A stretch of 64,000 bases of DNA from Wolinella sp052170135 (lineage in GTDB: Bacteria > Campylobacterota > Campylobacteria > Campylobacterales > Helicobacteraceae), in NCBI GenBank assembly GCA_052170135.1, contig JBQNBC010000005.1:1-64000 (forward strand), written 5' to 3'. The notes under the pieces are model-generated. The model searched no databases. It worked only from the letters and a program-made list of their open reading frames with translations, and had not been told where the DNA came from. Shown piece by piece: positions 41,696-51,027 of the stretch. Each line of letters begins with the position of its first letter. The stretch's first letter is position 1. The position numbers and the translations under genes are program-made.

Positions 41696-44006
41696 CGGTA
41701 TAGGAGCATAGTCTACATATCTTTTTATCAAGGCAACATTCAAAATTTATCTCATGTGCCTTTAGCTTCTCCAAATGAGATGGCAAAAGTACGATCTTAT
41801 CCTCTAAAAGCTTCTCTTCAACCATCTCTCCCTCTAGCACATCATAGTAAAATGCCCTAATTTTGGCACTTGCACCCACTTTTTCTCTCAAAGCCAGAGT
41901 ATAGAGTGCAAACTGAAAATCTGTACTTTTTTCAAGCATCCGCTCACTGTCAGCCTTGACAATACTTTTGACCTTGTAGTCGATAATAAAATACTCATCA
42001 CCTACAAGATCAACGCGATCGATGATTGACTTAAACTTAAGCCCATGCACCAAAAACTCTATCGTCTCTTCTAAAAATAGTGGCTTTACTCCATTTTTAG
42101 CCCTAGATTCTTCTATTGCAAAGAATCGACTCATACGCTTTATCACTGCTTCCATTTCAAAAGCAAAAATTGGATCATGCTTACTTTTTTCATGTACTAT
42201 TTTGGCAAACACCGCTGCACGCTTACCAGGTGCAATCACATGCTCAAAACTCGCCTTAAGTGCGTCATGCACAAGAATCCCGCGATCTTTTTGCATGACC
42301 TCTACATTACGCTCGCTATATTTTCGCACATAGTGATAATAATATCTGCGCTTGCATTCCAAAAATGTCTTAAGTCTCGTATGTGAGAAAACTTCGCTCG
42401 CAACGTTAATCTCGCCAGTAATTTCCTCTAAAAAGTGATTACGCTCTCTTGGTGCTTTTAGCAACGTATTTTTGTAGATTTGCGCACCATCTTTTGGCTT
42501 GATTCCTAGCTCATGGAGTAGGCGCGATGGCTTTGTATCATCATTTTTGACACAGGCAAGTGCGACCTCCTGCGCGCTTAAAAATAGTGATAAATAGTAA
42601 TGCTTTTGTAGATTCTCGCGCTCTATGCGAGTGGGTAGACCACATCGCTTGCGTATAGTTGAGTTCAAAAAAATATCTTTGTCACTTGGCTTGGGTATAA
42701 GTCCCTCATTGAAATCAACCACAACAATATGCGAAAGTTCAATCCCTCTAGTCTCCAGCACCCCTAGCACACGTATCCTACCACCACCTACATCGTCTAT
42801 CTTTGTGTGTAAAAATATACGCAAGACAAGCTCCACAATCTCATGCGCCGCACGAGAATCTAGCTCATCTCTAAGCGGTGATAACAGCACTATCGCTTCA
42901 CCAAAGAGATTCGATTCTTCACTTAGTCCCATCTTGTCAAACTCATCTTTAAGCCAATAAAGAGAATCTATCCCCCTCGGAGGAATCTCAAACAAGCTCG
43001 TAGATCTATGGCTCTCAAGCTCATCTCGCTTCTGCTTTATACGCTTATATATTTGGCTGTTTTTGGGCGATTCTCCCATGGCATAGTTGAGATTCCTCTC
43101 TTTATCAAAAAGACGCAAATAGTCGCTAAAATCCTCGCTCGGCAAAACAATAGCTATGCTCTCTGGCGATACGCCCTCACCTACCCATGCATGGACGCGC
43201 TCTAGTGCCAAAGAAGCCTGTGAAAGCCTATCATCAAAGCAAAAAGCTTCTATTCTCGCATGTTCTCTTAGTTCTTTTTTTAAAAGTATCTCGCGTCCAT
43301 TCCAGCGCATCTCGTAGAGATAGCCACTCTCACATTCTGGTAAAATGCCTAGCCTTTGGTAATAACTAACATTGTATCTATCCACTTCAAAAGTAGCTAT
43401 GACATCTACAATCTCACAAACCCTATCAAGAATCGAAATCTCTTGATGGCTCAAAAATCCATCAATACGGAATATAATCTGGTTAAACCTACGTAAAAAC
43501 TCCTCATAAAGACTAAAATACAAACTAGTCTTATCGACAAATCCTCTCTTTTCTAGCTCGACTTCATATGCCTCTTTCAGACGCTTTAAAAGTGCCAAGT
43601 GATCGTCATACTCAGCATACGTATCAGCACCCGATAGAGAATCAATCGTGACATTTGATGAGGCTAACTCATCAAAAAACGTGAGGAAAAATGAAGAGTG
43701 TTCGAGAAATGCAAGGAAGTTTTGCTCAAAGCCGAGCTTCTCTACTTCTACATTCGACACAGCAAGAGAAAGCATTATAGGGCGCATAGAATCTGGCAAA
43801 AGACGTAGATTTGGATATATCTTTACTGTTTTTAAAAAAGAAGCAAAAGTCATCGCTTGTGGCAAGAATCCATCCCCAAGCCCTTGATAAAAGCTCTGCA
43901 ATGCCCTACCACTTGAGAATAGGTATAGTGTAGATTCCTCGAACCTTGCCCCTTTTTTGGTGGCTTGTGGCTCATTTATCATGGATTCTTGAATAGATTT
44001 TTGCAT
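41673..44006 (-). CDS. addB: AddB-type nuclease/inactive helicase subunit
   Basis: Part of the AddAB end-resection nuclease for recombination repair. The 777 aa protein has a helicase-like body with VVDFNEGLIPKPSDKD near residue 430. The C-terminal PD-(D/E)XK nuclease includes GILVHDAL and YFIIDYKVKS (the D-x-K motif). The iron-sulfur cysteines are in FLECKRRYYYHYV and in the last 25 residues (CLDKKICRLCSYTAIC). Length and layout match Campylobacterota AddB rather than Bacillus AddB. It starts 2 bases after the tkt stop. Confidence 0.9.
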   Translation of the reverse strand: MQKSIQESMINEPQATKKGARFEESTLYLFSSGRALQSFYQGLGDGFLPQAMTFASFLKTVKIYPNLRLLPDSMRPIMLSLAVSNVEVEKLGFEQNFLAFLEHSSFFLTFFDELASSNVTIDSLSGADTYAEYDDHLALLKRLKEAYEVELEKRGFVDKTSLYFSLYEEFLRRFNQIIFRIDGFLSHQEISILDRVCEIVDVIATFEVDRYNVSYYQRLGILPECESGYLYEMRWNGREILLKKELREHARIEAFCFDDRLSQASLALERVHAWVGEGVSPESIAIVLPSEDFSDYLRLFDKERNLNYAMGESPKNSQIYKRIKQKRDELESHRSTSLFEIPPRGIDSLYWLKDEFDKMGLSEESNLFGEAIVLLSPLRDELDSRAAHEIVELVLRIFLHTKIDDVGGGRIRVLGVLETRGIELSHIVVVDFNEGLIPKPSDKDIFLNSTIRKRCGLPTRIERENLQKHYYLSLFLSAQEVALACVKNDDTKPSRLLHELGIKPKDGAQIYKNTLLKAPRERNHFLEEITGEINVASEVFSHTRLKTFLECKRRYYYHYVRKYSERNVEVMQKDRGILVHDALKASFEHVIAPGKRAAVFAKIVHEKSKHDPIFAFEMEAVIKRMSRFFAIEESRAKNGVKPLFLEETIEFLVHGLKFKSIIDRVDLVGDEYFIIDYKVKSIVKADSERMLEKSTDFQFALYTLALREKVGASAKIRAFYYDVLEGEMVEEKLLEDKIVLLPSHLEKLKAHEINFECCLDKKICRLCSYTAICGIEV

Positions 44007-44008
44007 AC

Positions 44009-45955
44009 CTATCGACCCAGGAGTGCTTTTGCCCTTTTTACAACATTTGCACTACTAAAGCCAAAAACATCAAATAGCTTGCTAGCTGGTGCAGACGCTC
44101 CAAAGCTACTCATACAAGCTACATCATCGGCGAAGCGATACCACTCCAAGCCCCTAGATGCCTCTATCGCTAGCACTTTTTTAGAGCCAAAGAGAGAATC
44201 AATATAGCATTTATCCTGCTCAATCAACAAATCAAAGCATGGTACACTTACAACATTTGCGATAATTCCATCGCTCTTTAGGAGCTTTGCTGCCTCCATC
44301 GCAAGTGACACTTCGCTACCACTAGCAAGCAGCACTATCTCCGCATCACTCTGCTCTAAAAGCGTATATCCGCCACGACTAACATCAGGAATCCCAGCCA
44401 TCACTGGTAGATTCTGTCTCGACAGGACAAAAGCGCAAGGAGCATTAATATTGAGTGCTTTTTGCCAACAAGCAATATTCTCATTCGCATCTGCCGGACG
44501 AAATACATAGAGATTTGGCATCGCACGAAAATGGCTTAGTTGCTCAATAGGCTGATGTGTCGCTCCATCTTCTCCTACGCCAATAGAATCATGAGTCCAA
44601 ATATAGTAGCACTTCGTACGCATAATCGAAGCAACACGCACGGCTGGAGATAAATAGTCGCTAAATACAAAAAATGTCGCGCAAAAAGGCATAAAAAGTC
44701 CATAGTTTGCGATTGCATTATTTATCGCAGCCATAGAATGCTCCCTGATTCCAAAGTGGAAATTTTTGCCATTCGGGAAGTCACCGGCACCTTTTAGCTC
44801 TGTGTTATTTGATGGAGCTAGATCAGCACTACCACCAATAAAACCAGGAATCGCACGCGAAATAGCATTAAGAATCTCACCATTGCTACTACGTGTGGCA
44901 AGTGGCTTATCAGTAGCAAACTCAGGAAATTTAATCGCACTAAAATCTGGATTTAGCAGAGAATCAAGCAATTCACTCTTCTCTTTTGGCGCACGAGCTA
45001 GCAGCTTATTCCACTCATTTTCCGCCATTTCACCAATTTCAAGTGCATTACGGAATCGAATTAGCGCAGCCTCTGGGATCGCAAACTTCACATCTGGATC
45101 AAAGCCTCTAGCTTCCTTGGATACGCGTATCTCCTCCTCGCCTAGTGGAGCACCGTGTGTCTTAGCATAGCCGGCTAGATTCTTGCTACCTTGTGCAATT
45201 ACTGTTTTGGCGATAATCAGTGTCGGCTTTGTCGCACTTTTTGCCAATTCCAAAGCACTATTTATAGCGTCAAAATCATGCCCATCGACTTCGCTTACAC
45301 TCCATCCTTGTGCAAGGAATCGCACACCAATATCTTCACTAAATGCAACTTTTAACGATCCCTCGATTGTTATATTGTTAGAGTCATAGATTAAGATTAG
45401 ATTGTTTAGATTATGGTGTCCTGCGAGCGAACAGGCTTCATAGCTAATCCCCTCCTCTAGGTCGCCATCACCACATAGACAATATACTTTATGATCGATT
45501 AATGTCGATTCTTTACTATTTAGGAGGCTTGCCGCATATTTGCTCGCCATAGCAAAACCAACGGCATTTGCCACTCCTTGTCCTAAAGGACCGGTTGTTA
45601 TCTCGATTCCTTTAGTGTGCCCAAACTCTGGATGCCCTGGTGTTTTTGAACCAAATTGTCTAAAGTTTTTCAGCTCTTCTAGTGATAACTCATATCCCCA
45701 AAGATGAAGTAGTGAATATATCATTGCACTAGTGTGACCGCCACTAAAAACTATCCTATCGCGGTTAAGCCATTTTGGATTCTTTGGAGAGTGGCGTAAA
45801 TGAAGGCTTAGCACGCTCACTACGTCAGCTAGCCCCATTGGAGCACCTGGATGCCCGCTATTTGCAGCTTGCACCATGTCAGCAGAAAGGAATCGAACCG
45901 TATCAGACATAATCCTCAAATCTGACAGATCGTCAGAGTTAAATTGCACTCTCAT
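44009..45955 (-). CDS. tkt: Transketolase
   Basis: ThDP enzyme of the pentose phosphate pathway, 648 aa. Blocks include NSGHPGAPMGLADV near residue 25, the ThDP motif GDGDLEEGISYEA and IYDSNNITIEG, and in the C-terminal half FGIREHSMAAINNAI and THDSIGVGEDGATHQP. I start it at ATG 45955, which overlaps glnB by 17 bases. The open frame extends further but upstream codons lie inside glnB and give no family match. Confidence 0.95.
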   Translation of the reverse strand: MRVQFNSDDLSDLRIMSDTVRFLSADMVQAANSGHPGAPMGLADVVSVLSLHLRHSPKNPKWLNRDRIVFSGGHTSAMIYSLLHLWGYELSLEELKNFRQFGSKTPGHPEFGHTKGIEITTGPLGQGVANAVGFAMASKYAASLLNSKESTLIDHKVYCLCGDGDLEEGISYEACSLAGHHNLNNLILIYDSNNITIEGSLKVAFSEDIGVRFLAQGWSVSEVDGHDFDAINSALELAKSATKPTLIIAKTVIAQGSKNLAGYAKTHGAPLGEEEIRVSKEARGFDPDVKFAIPEAALIRFRNALEIGEMAENEWNKLLARAPKEKSELLDSLLNPDFSAIKFPEFATDKPLATRSSNGEILNAISRAIPGFIGGSADLAPSNNTELKGAGDFPNGKNFHFGIREHSMAAINNAIANYGLFMPFCATFFVFSDYLSPAVRVASIMRTKCYYIWTHDSIGVGEDGATHQPIEQLSHFRAMPNLYVFRPADANENIACWQKALNINAPCAFVLSRQNLPVMAGIPDVSRGGYTLLEQSDAEIVLLASGSEVSLAMEAAKLLKSDGIIANVVSVPCFDLLIEQDKCYIDSLFGSKKVLAIEASRGLEWYRFADDVACMSSFGASAPASKLFDVFGFSSANVVKRAKALLGR

Positions 45956-46277
45956 CACTCTCGCCTGTGCGTATTCTAACGGCCTTATCAATAGTTGAGA
46001 CAAAAATCTTGCCATCTCCGATTTTGCCTGTTCTAGCACTCTTGATAATAGCATCTACCACGCTATTCTCCTCTGCATCTTTTACGATGACTTCGATTTT
46101 TAGCTTTGGTATAAAATCCACCGTAAAATCAGTCGATACCTGCCCTTCGACATGACCTTTTTGCCGTCCATATCCTCTCACTTCGCTCACTGTCATGCCG
46201 CTGATTCCACACGCTAAGAGCGCATTTGCCACCTCTTCAAGTTTAAATGGCTTAATCACTGCCTCAATCTTCTTCAT
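45939..46277 (-). CDS. glnB: Nitrogen regulatory protein P-II
   Basis: Small trimeric signal protein of 112 aa, the usual length. It begins MKKIEAVIKPFKLEEV, and the T-loop is GYGRQKGHVEG with the ATP-site GRTGKIGDGKIF-like segment later. The residue that is Tyr51 (uridylylation site) in enteric GlnB is Phe51 here, so control must be by ligand binding alone. AAGGAG sits 5 bases before the ATG at 46277. A GTG 6 bases earlier is less likely. Confidence 0.93.
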   Translation of the reverse strand: MKKIEAVIKPFKLEEVANALLACGISGMTVSEVRGYGRQKGHVEGQVSTDFTVDFIPKLKIEVIVKDAEENSVVDAIIKSARTGKIGDGKIFVSTIDKAVRIRTGESDESAI

Positions 46278-46393
46278 CGCCACTCCTTAGAACTAAATTG
46301 GGAGGAAGCTTACCCGATTCTTTATTATTAGAAACTTTTAACGAATAACAAAGTAGCATTTGCGCCTCTAATCCAAAAGACTAAAGGATTCCA

Positions 46394-47662
46394 ATGGGGC
46401 AGACCCTAACTGAAAAAATATTCTCCGCCCACGCAGGACGTGATACAAAAGCAGGTGAAATCGTAGAGTCGCCAATAGACATGGTCATTGGAAATGACAT
46501 CACAACTCCTCTTTCAATTCGCGCATTTGAAGAGAGTGGCGCGACAAAGCTCGCAAATTCAGATGGTTTCTGCATTGTTATGGATCACTTCATCCCAGCC
46601 AAAGATATCGCTAGCGCAAACCAAGCAAGAATCAGTCGCGACTTTGCTAAAAAACACGCTCTAAAAAACTACTTTGACGAACGCGACATGGGTATTGAGC
46701 ATGCTCTACTACCTGAAAAAGGGCTAGTCCTTCCAGGCGATGTCATCATCGGTGCTGATTCCCACACTTGCACACATGGTGCGCTTGGAGCATTCTCCAC
46801 AGGTATGGGTAGTACCGACCTAGCCTATGCGATGATAACTGGTAAAAACTGGTTTAAGGTACCAGAATCTATACGTGTTATGTTTCGCGGTAAGCCAGCC
46901 AAGCACATCTATGGCAAAGACTTAATCCTAGAGATAATCAGAAGAATCGGTGTAGATGGCGCGCTTTATCGTGCGCTTGAATTCCAAGGTGATTCAATTC
47001 CATATCTCAGCATGGATGATCGATTCTCGCTTTGCAACATGGCCATCGAGGCTGGTGCAAAAAATGGAATCGTAGCAGCAGACGATGTTACACGGGCATT
47101 TCTATCCTCGCGAAAATCACTCCGAGCAGAGCCAAAATACTATCAAGCAGACACAGATGCAACATATGTCCAGACTATAGAAATAGATGTAGAAAAACTA
47201 GAGCCAGTCATTGCCTATCCATTCCTACCGAGCAATGGCAAAAGCGTCTCTCAAGCCGTCAAAGATGACCTCAAAATCGACCAAGCATTCATCGGCAGCT
47301 GCACAAACGGGCGTCTAAGCGACCTAAGAATCGCTGCCTCGATTCTTAAAGGTAAGCGCGTGCATCCTGACGTGCGACTAATTATCACACCAGGCACACA
47401 GCAGATCTACAAAGATGCGCAAAAAGAAGGACTAGTTGATATATTGCTTGATGCTGGCGCGCTAATTAGCAACCCAACCTGTGGTGCATGCCTAGGAGGC
47501 TACATGGGAATCTTGGGCGACAACGAACGTTGCGTTTCAACTACAAATAGGAATTTTGTCGGACGTATGGGTGCACGCAACTCGGAGGTATATCTCGCAA
47601 ACTCCGCTGTAGCAGCGGCTAGCGCATTAAAAGGCAAAATCACCGATCCACGTGAAATGTAA
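46394..47662 (+). CDS. leuC: 3-isopropylmalate dehydratase large subunit
   Basis: Aconitase-family enzyme of leucine synthesis, 422 aa. Iron-sulfur cysteine motifs are GADSHTCTHGALGAF, GSCTNGRLSDL and NPTCGACLGGYMG, giving one plus two cluster cysteines. The length is that of the short (archaeal-type) LeuC/HacA group. The small subunit LeuD is not in the window. Related enzymes with other substrates (homoaconitase, methylmalate dehydratase) cannot be fully excluded. Confidence 0.88.
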   Translation: MGQTLTEKIFSAHAGRDTKAGEIVESPIDMVIGNDITTPLSIRAFEESGATKLANSDGFCIVMDHFIPAKDIASANQARISRDFAKKHALKNYFDERDMGIEHALLPEKGLVLPGDVIIGADSHTCTHGALGAFSTGMGSTDLAYAMITGKNWFKVPESIRVMFRGKPAKHIYGKDLILEIIRRIGVDGALYRALEFQGDSIPYLSMDDRFSLCNMAIEAGAKNGIVAADDVTRAFLSSRKSLRAEPKYYQADTDATYVQTIEIDVEKLEPVIAYPFLPSNGKSVSQAVKDDLKIDQAFIGSCTNGRLSDLRIAASILKGKRVHPDVRLIITPGTQQIYKDAQKEGLVDILLDAGALISNPTCGACLGGYMGILGDNERCVSTTNRNFVGRMGARNSEVYLANSAVAAASALKGKITDPREM

Positions 47663-47679
47663 AAACAAAAGGAGCAAAA

Positions 47680-47970
47680 ATGCAAATAGATGATAAACTT
47701 CTCTCTCGCCTAGAGACGCTAGCAATGATAAAAGTACCAGAAGACAAGAAAGAATCGATAAAAGCAGAACTAGGTGAAGTCGTGAGTTTTGTGGAAAATC
47801 TAAATTCGCTTAATGTTGAAAACCTCAAGGCGAGCATCGGCGCAATCGAAGGCAAAACCCCCATGAGAGACGATGTGCCAAGCGTTGATTCCTCAATCCC
47901 GAGCGAGATACTAAAACATGCTCCAAATAGCGCAGAAGGCTACTTTATCGTGCCAAAGATTATTGAGTAG
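47680..47970 (+). CDS. gatC: Asp/Glu-tRNA amidotransferase subunit C
   Basis: A 96 aa GatC, the small stabilising subunit of the GatCAB complex that makes Gln-tRNA(Gln) and Asn-tRNA(Asn). Visible pattern: LLSRLETLAMIKV at the start, a helix with EVVSFVENLNSLNVEN, then MRDDVP and the tail APNSAEGYFIVPKIIE. AAGGAG precedes the ATG, 17 bases after leuC. Confidence 0.93.
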   Translation: MQIDDKLLSRLETLAMIKVPEDKKESIKAELGEVVSFVENLNSLNVENLKASIGAIEGKTPMRDDVPSVDSSIPSEILKHAPNSAEGYFIVPKIIE

Positions 47971-48125
47971 TGCTTTTTAAAGAACTACAAGTAGTTGCCA
48001 CCAAAAATCAAGAATCTAGCCTCCCTTTTGGCTGGATTCTCCATCTACTAGAGGTATTTTATCCGATTTCTCAACGCAAAAGCGATAGAGCGATTCTCAA
48101 AAATATATAAAATTAAGGCAACAGC

Positions 48126-48821
48126 ATGTCTGATTTGCAAAAAATTAAAATCGAAGAATCATGGAAAGAGGCTTTAAAAGATGAGTTTGACAAGCCCTAT
48201 TTTGCGACACTTCGCGCGCGATACGTGGAGGCACTAAAGAGTGCTAGAGCGCGTGGAAGCGACATATATCCACCCGTATCACTGCTTTTTAACGCCTTTA
48301 ATCTCACGCCATTTAATTCCGTAAAAGTGGTGATTATCGGGCAAGACCCATATCACGGGGAGAATCAGGCAATGGGTTTGTGCTTCTCCGTGCCGCGCGG
48401 CACGCTACTACCACCATCGCTAAAAAATATCTACAAAGAGCTTGAGCGCGACCTAGGCATCAAACCCGCGACGCATGGCGACCTAACTAGCTGGGCGCAA
48501 CAAGGGGTATTTATGCTAAATTCAATCTTAAGTGTAGAATCCGGTAAAGCTGGCTCGCATAAGGACTTTGGCTGGCAGAAATTCACAGATGCCGCTATTA
48601 GTGCATTATCAGAGCATAAACATGGTGTTATTTTCCTTCTTTGGGGTAATTACGCTAAGGAGAAAAAATCACTCATAAATTCTTTAAAACACACGATTTT
48701 AGAAGCAGCACACCCTTCGCCTTTAGCTGGGAATCGCTTTGCTGGTTGCGCTCATTTTTCACGCACAAATAAGATTCTTAAAACTAATGGACAAAAGGAG
48801 ATAGATTGGCAACTGAAATAA
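48126..48821 (+). CDS. ung: Uracil-DNA glycosylase
   Basis: Family 1 UDG, 231 aa, removing uracil from DNA. The water-activating loop is IIGQDPYHGENQAMG. The uracil pocket is MLNSILSV, and LLWGNYAKEKK leads to the leucine-loop motif AAHPSPLAGNRFAG. Its stop lies inside the following pseudopilin gene (16-base overlap). Confidence 0.97.
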   Translation: MSDLQKIKIEESWKEALKDEFDKPYFATLRARYVEALKSARARGSDIYPPVSLLFNAFNLTPFNSVKVVIIGQDPYHGENQAMGLCFSVPRGTLLPPSLKNIYKELERDLGIKPATHGDLTSWAQQGVFMLNSILSVESGKAGSHKDFGWQKFTDAAISALSEHKHGVIFLLWGNYAKEKKSLINSLKHTILEAAHPSPLAGNRFAGCAHFSRTNKILKTNGQKEIDWQLK

Positions 48822-49489
48822 ATTCTAGCTTTGTCACTTCTGCAAACAAGAAAGCTATAGAATCCAAAAAACTAGCCACAGTCGCCCATACTATCTTTGA
48901 CGGAATATTTTCAGATTATTGCACTAGCAAGCGTAATAATTCACGTAGTGGTTTTACCATGCTAGAGCTAGTTTTTATCATCGTAATTCTCGGGATTCTC
49001 ACTTCTATCGCGGTACCAAAGATGGTAGCTAATCGCGACGATGCAATCTATGCTACATATGCAGCTGATTTAGATACTTTCGCGCGCGCACTCCCTGCTA
49101 GCTACATGGCAAAAGAGAAAATTGATAATTTTCACGATGTCGTTACATATTCAAAAGAGAGATGGTTCCCCGCAACACAAAATCCATGGATACGCCCAGA
49201 AGGCGTAAATGCAAAGTGCGAGCTCACTCTAGTCAGCAAGCTAGCTCTAAGCAAAAGCACACAAAACGAAAACGATCACTGCATTATTGTGTGTATCTTT
49301 AGTGGGACAGACAAGAAACGTAAACTCGCCATAGCTCCAAGTATTTTTGGCGGACGAAATACGCCTGGTACAGGAGGATGCGTTCCGCTTTATGAGCGTC
49401 TTGGTTGGAGCGGACACGATGATACAAACTACAACTGGACTATTCCTCATCAGCGGATAATTCCACTTGAGGGTGCATCAATCAAATGA
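48806..49489 (+). CDS. Type IV pilin-like pseudopilin with long leader
   Basis: A 227 aa protein with a class III signal: prepilin peptidase site G49|F50, Glu at mature position 5, and a hydrophobic helix FTMLELVFIIVILGILTSIA. The leader before the site is 49 residues, far longer than usual. There is no in-frame ATG, GTG or TTG between the TTG at 48806 and the cleavage site. AAGGAG lies 5 bases before that TTG, so the long leader looks real. The mature part has paired cysteines (CELTL, CIIVC, GGCVPLY) like disulfide-stabilised pseudopilins. It may serve DNA uptake or a small secretion machine. Confidence 0.8.
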   Translation: MATEINSSFVTSANKKAIESKKLATVAHTIFDGIFSDYCTSKRNNSRSGFTMLELVFIIVILGILTSIAVPKMVANRDDAIYATYAADLDTFARALPASYMAKEKIDNFHDVVTYSKERWFPATQNPWIRPEGVNAKCELTLVSKLALSKSTQNENDHCIIVCIFSGTDKKRKLAIAPSIFGGRNTPGTGGCVPLYERLGWSGHDDTNYNWTIPHQRIIPLEGASIK

Positions 49490-49505
49490 TGCGCAAACTG
49501 AGTGA

Positions 49506-49976
49506 CTATTTCAAGAATCTATAACTCTTAAATAGTCTCTGATTTCCAAGCTTATCAAATACAATCACATCAAAATCCCATTTTAAATCATCATGCTCCA
49601 TGCCAGGACCACCAAGTGGCATACCAAGCACAGCTATCCCAATCATGTCACTTGGTCTCTTATCTAAAAGCTCCTTGGCTACACCAAAAGGCACATGCAC
49701 TTCGATAATGTAGCCACCGACAAAAACTGTATGACAGCTTGCTAACTCAAATGGCACTTTTACTATTATTTTCACCTAGTATAGATTCTTTATGATAGTC
49801 TCTTTTAGCTCAAAACCACTATTTTCAATGTGCTTACCACAAAGTCCACAACAGCCGCACATCGGGCTTTTATACATATGAATGGGATTGGCAAACATGA
49901 TGCATGATAGTGTAAAAATAACGATTCCTAAGCGGATTATAAAAGTTCCTTGTAAATTTTTGATGCGATTATCCAC
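49506..49976 (-). pseudogene. DUF411 metal-binding protein gene interrupted by TAG
   Basis: The first 66 codons give a signal-like hydrophobic segment and the metal motif MYKSPMCGCCGLCGKH, ending IIKNLY then TAG at 49778-49776. The very same frame goes on as VKIIVKVPFELASCHTVFVG, then GMPLGGPGMEH, the rest of a DUF411 domain, to the stop at 49506. A single codon change would give a normal protein of about 156 aa. DUF411 proteins bind copper or other soft metals. It is either a nonsense mutation or a two-piece protein restarting at GTG 49775. Confidence 0.8.
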
Positions 49977-50022
49977 ATGAGAATCTAAACACTAAAGAGC
50001 ACAATCAGACCATTAATATCAG

Positions 50023-51027
50023 CTAAGACAGCTCCATCATACGTGATAGTGCTAAATTCGCCTTCTCTCTCACATCATCTGATAGAACTATCTCATTAAT
50101 AGGCTCGCCCCGATCAAATGCCATCAAACAGGCAAGTACATCATCAAGGGTTGTCTCATTCATAGTTGGACACTCTGGTTTTGTACTGCTTAAGACAAAT
50201 GTATTTTTCTCGCGCAGACGATTTACTAGATTGTATTCCGTCCCAACAGCGACCTTTTGCTCAAGCGGTAGATTCTTGACATAAGTGATGATTTGACTTG
50301 TTGAGCCGACAAAATCTGCTATTTCAGCGACGCTTGGGTCGCACTCAGGATGCACCGCGACAAGAATATCTGGGAATCGCTCACGATAAAACGCTACATC
50401 AGACGTAGTAAAGAGTTGATGCACTGAGCAAAATCCATCGTAACATATGATATCAGCCCCCATCACCTCATCAGGCGAGCTATAGCCTAATACAGCGCAC
50501 TTTTGCCTACTTTGACGAGCTAAATTCTGTCCTAGGCAACGATCGGGGAGGAAAAATATTTTTTTGCCAGATTCTTGCGCTTTTTGCATGATTTTGACAG
50601 CGTTTGCGGAAGTACACACAAGCCCACCCATCTCGCCTACTTTTGCCTTTACTTCAGCATTTGAGTTGATATAAGTAAGCGGAAGTATCCCCTCTCGCGC
50701 GATACCATAACTCTCCATTTTAGCTATCGACTCATCAAAATAGCTACTATCAATCATGCGCGCCATAGAACAACATGAAAGCCGTGGCATGATCACGCGC
50801 TTATTGTTATCGAGAATCTTCACACTCTGCCCCATAAAGCCAACGCCACAAAACACGACTAGATTCTTATCAGAGGCGACCGCACGACGCGCTAGCTCAA
50901 GACTATCACCAGTGATATCGGCTATATCAACTACCTCATCGCGCTGGTAAAAATGCGCCACAAGCACAGCGTTTAACTTTTCTTTAAGCCGTATAATCTC
51001 CGCCCTAATTTCATCCAAAGCCTCCAC
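50023..51027 (-). CDS. nadA: Quinolinate synthase
   Basis: [4Fe-4S] enzyme joining iminoaspartate and DHAP in NAD synthesis, 334 aa. Blocks are LVAHFYQRDEVVDIADITGDS, VFCGVGFMGQSVKIL, RLSCCSMARM, SNAEVKAKVG, FLPDRCLGQN, VHPECDPSVAE, TEYNLVNRL and PECPTMNETTL, which supply the cluster cysteines. The GTG start shares one base with the psd stop, so translation is coupled. Confidence 0.95.
   Translation of the reverse strand: MEALDEIRAEIIRLKEKLNAVLVAHFYQRDEVVDIADITGDSLELARRAVASDKNLVVFCGVGFMGQSVKILDNNKRVIMPRLSCCSMARMIDSSYFDESIAKMESYGIAREGILPLTYINSNAEVKAKVGEMGGLVCTSANAVKIMQKAQESGKKIFFLPDRCLGQNLARQSRQKCAVLGYSSPDEVMGADIICYDGFCSVHQLFTTSDVAFYRERFPDILVAVHPECDPSVAEIADFVGSTSQIITYVKNLPLEQKVAVGTEYNLVNRLREKNTFVLSSTKPECPTMNETTLDDVLACLMAFDRGEPINEIVLSDDVREKANLALSRMMELS

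Noticed and set aside
45956..46054. Longer N-terminus for transketolase
   Set aside because: These codons lie within glnB in another frame and do not resemble transketolase, whose family start matches the ATG at 45955.
49776..49778. Selenocysteine or other recoding at the DUF411 stop
   Set aside because: The codon is TAG, not TGA, and no hairpin of SECIS type was apparent right after it.
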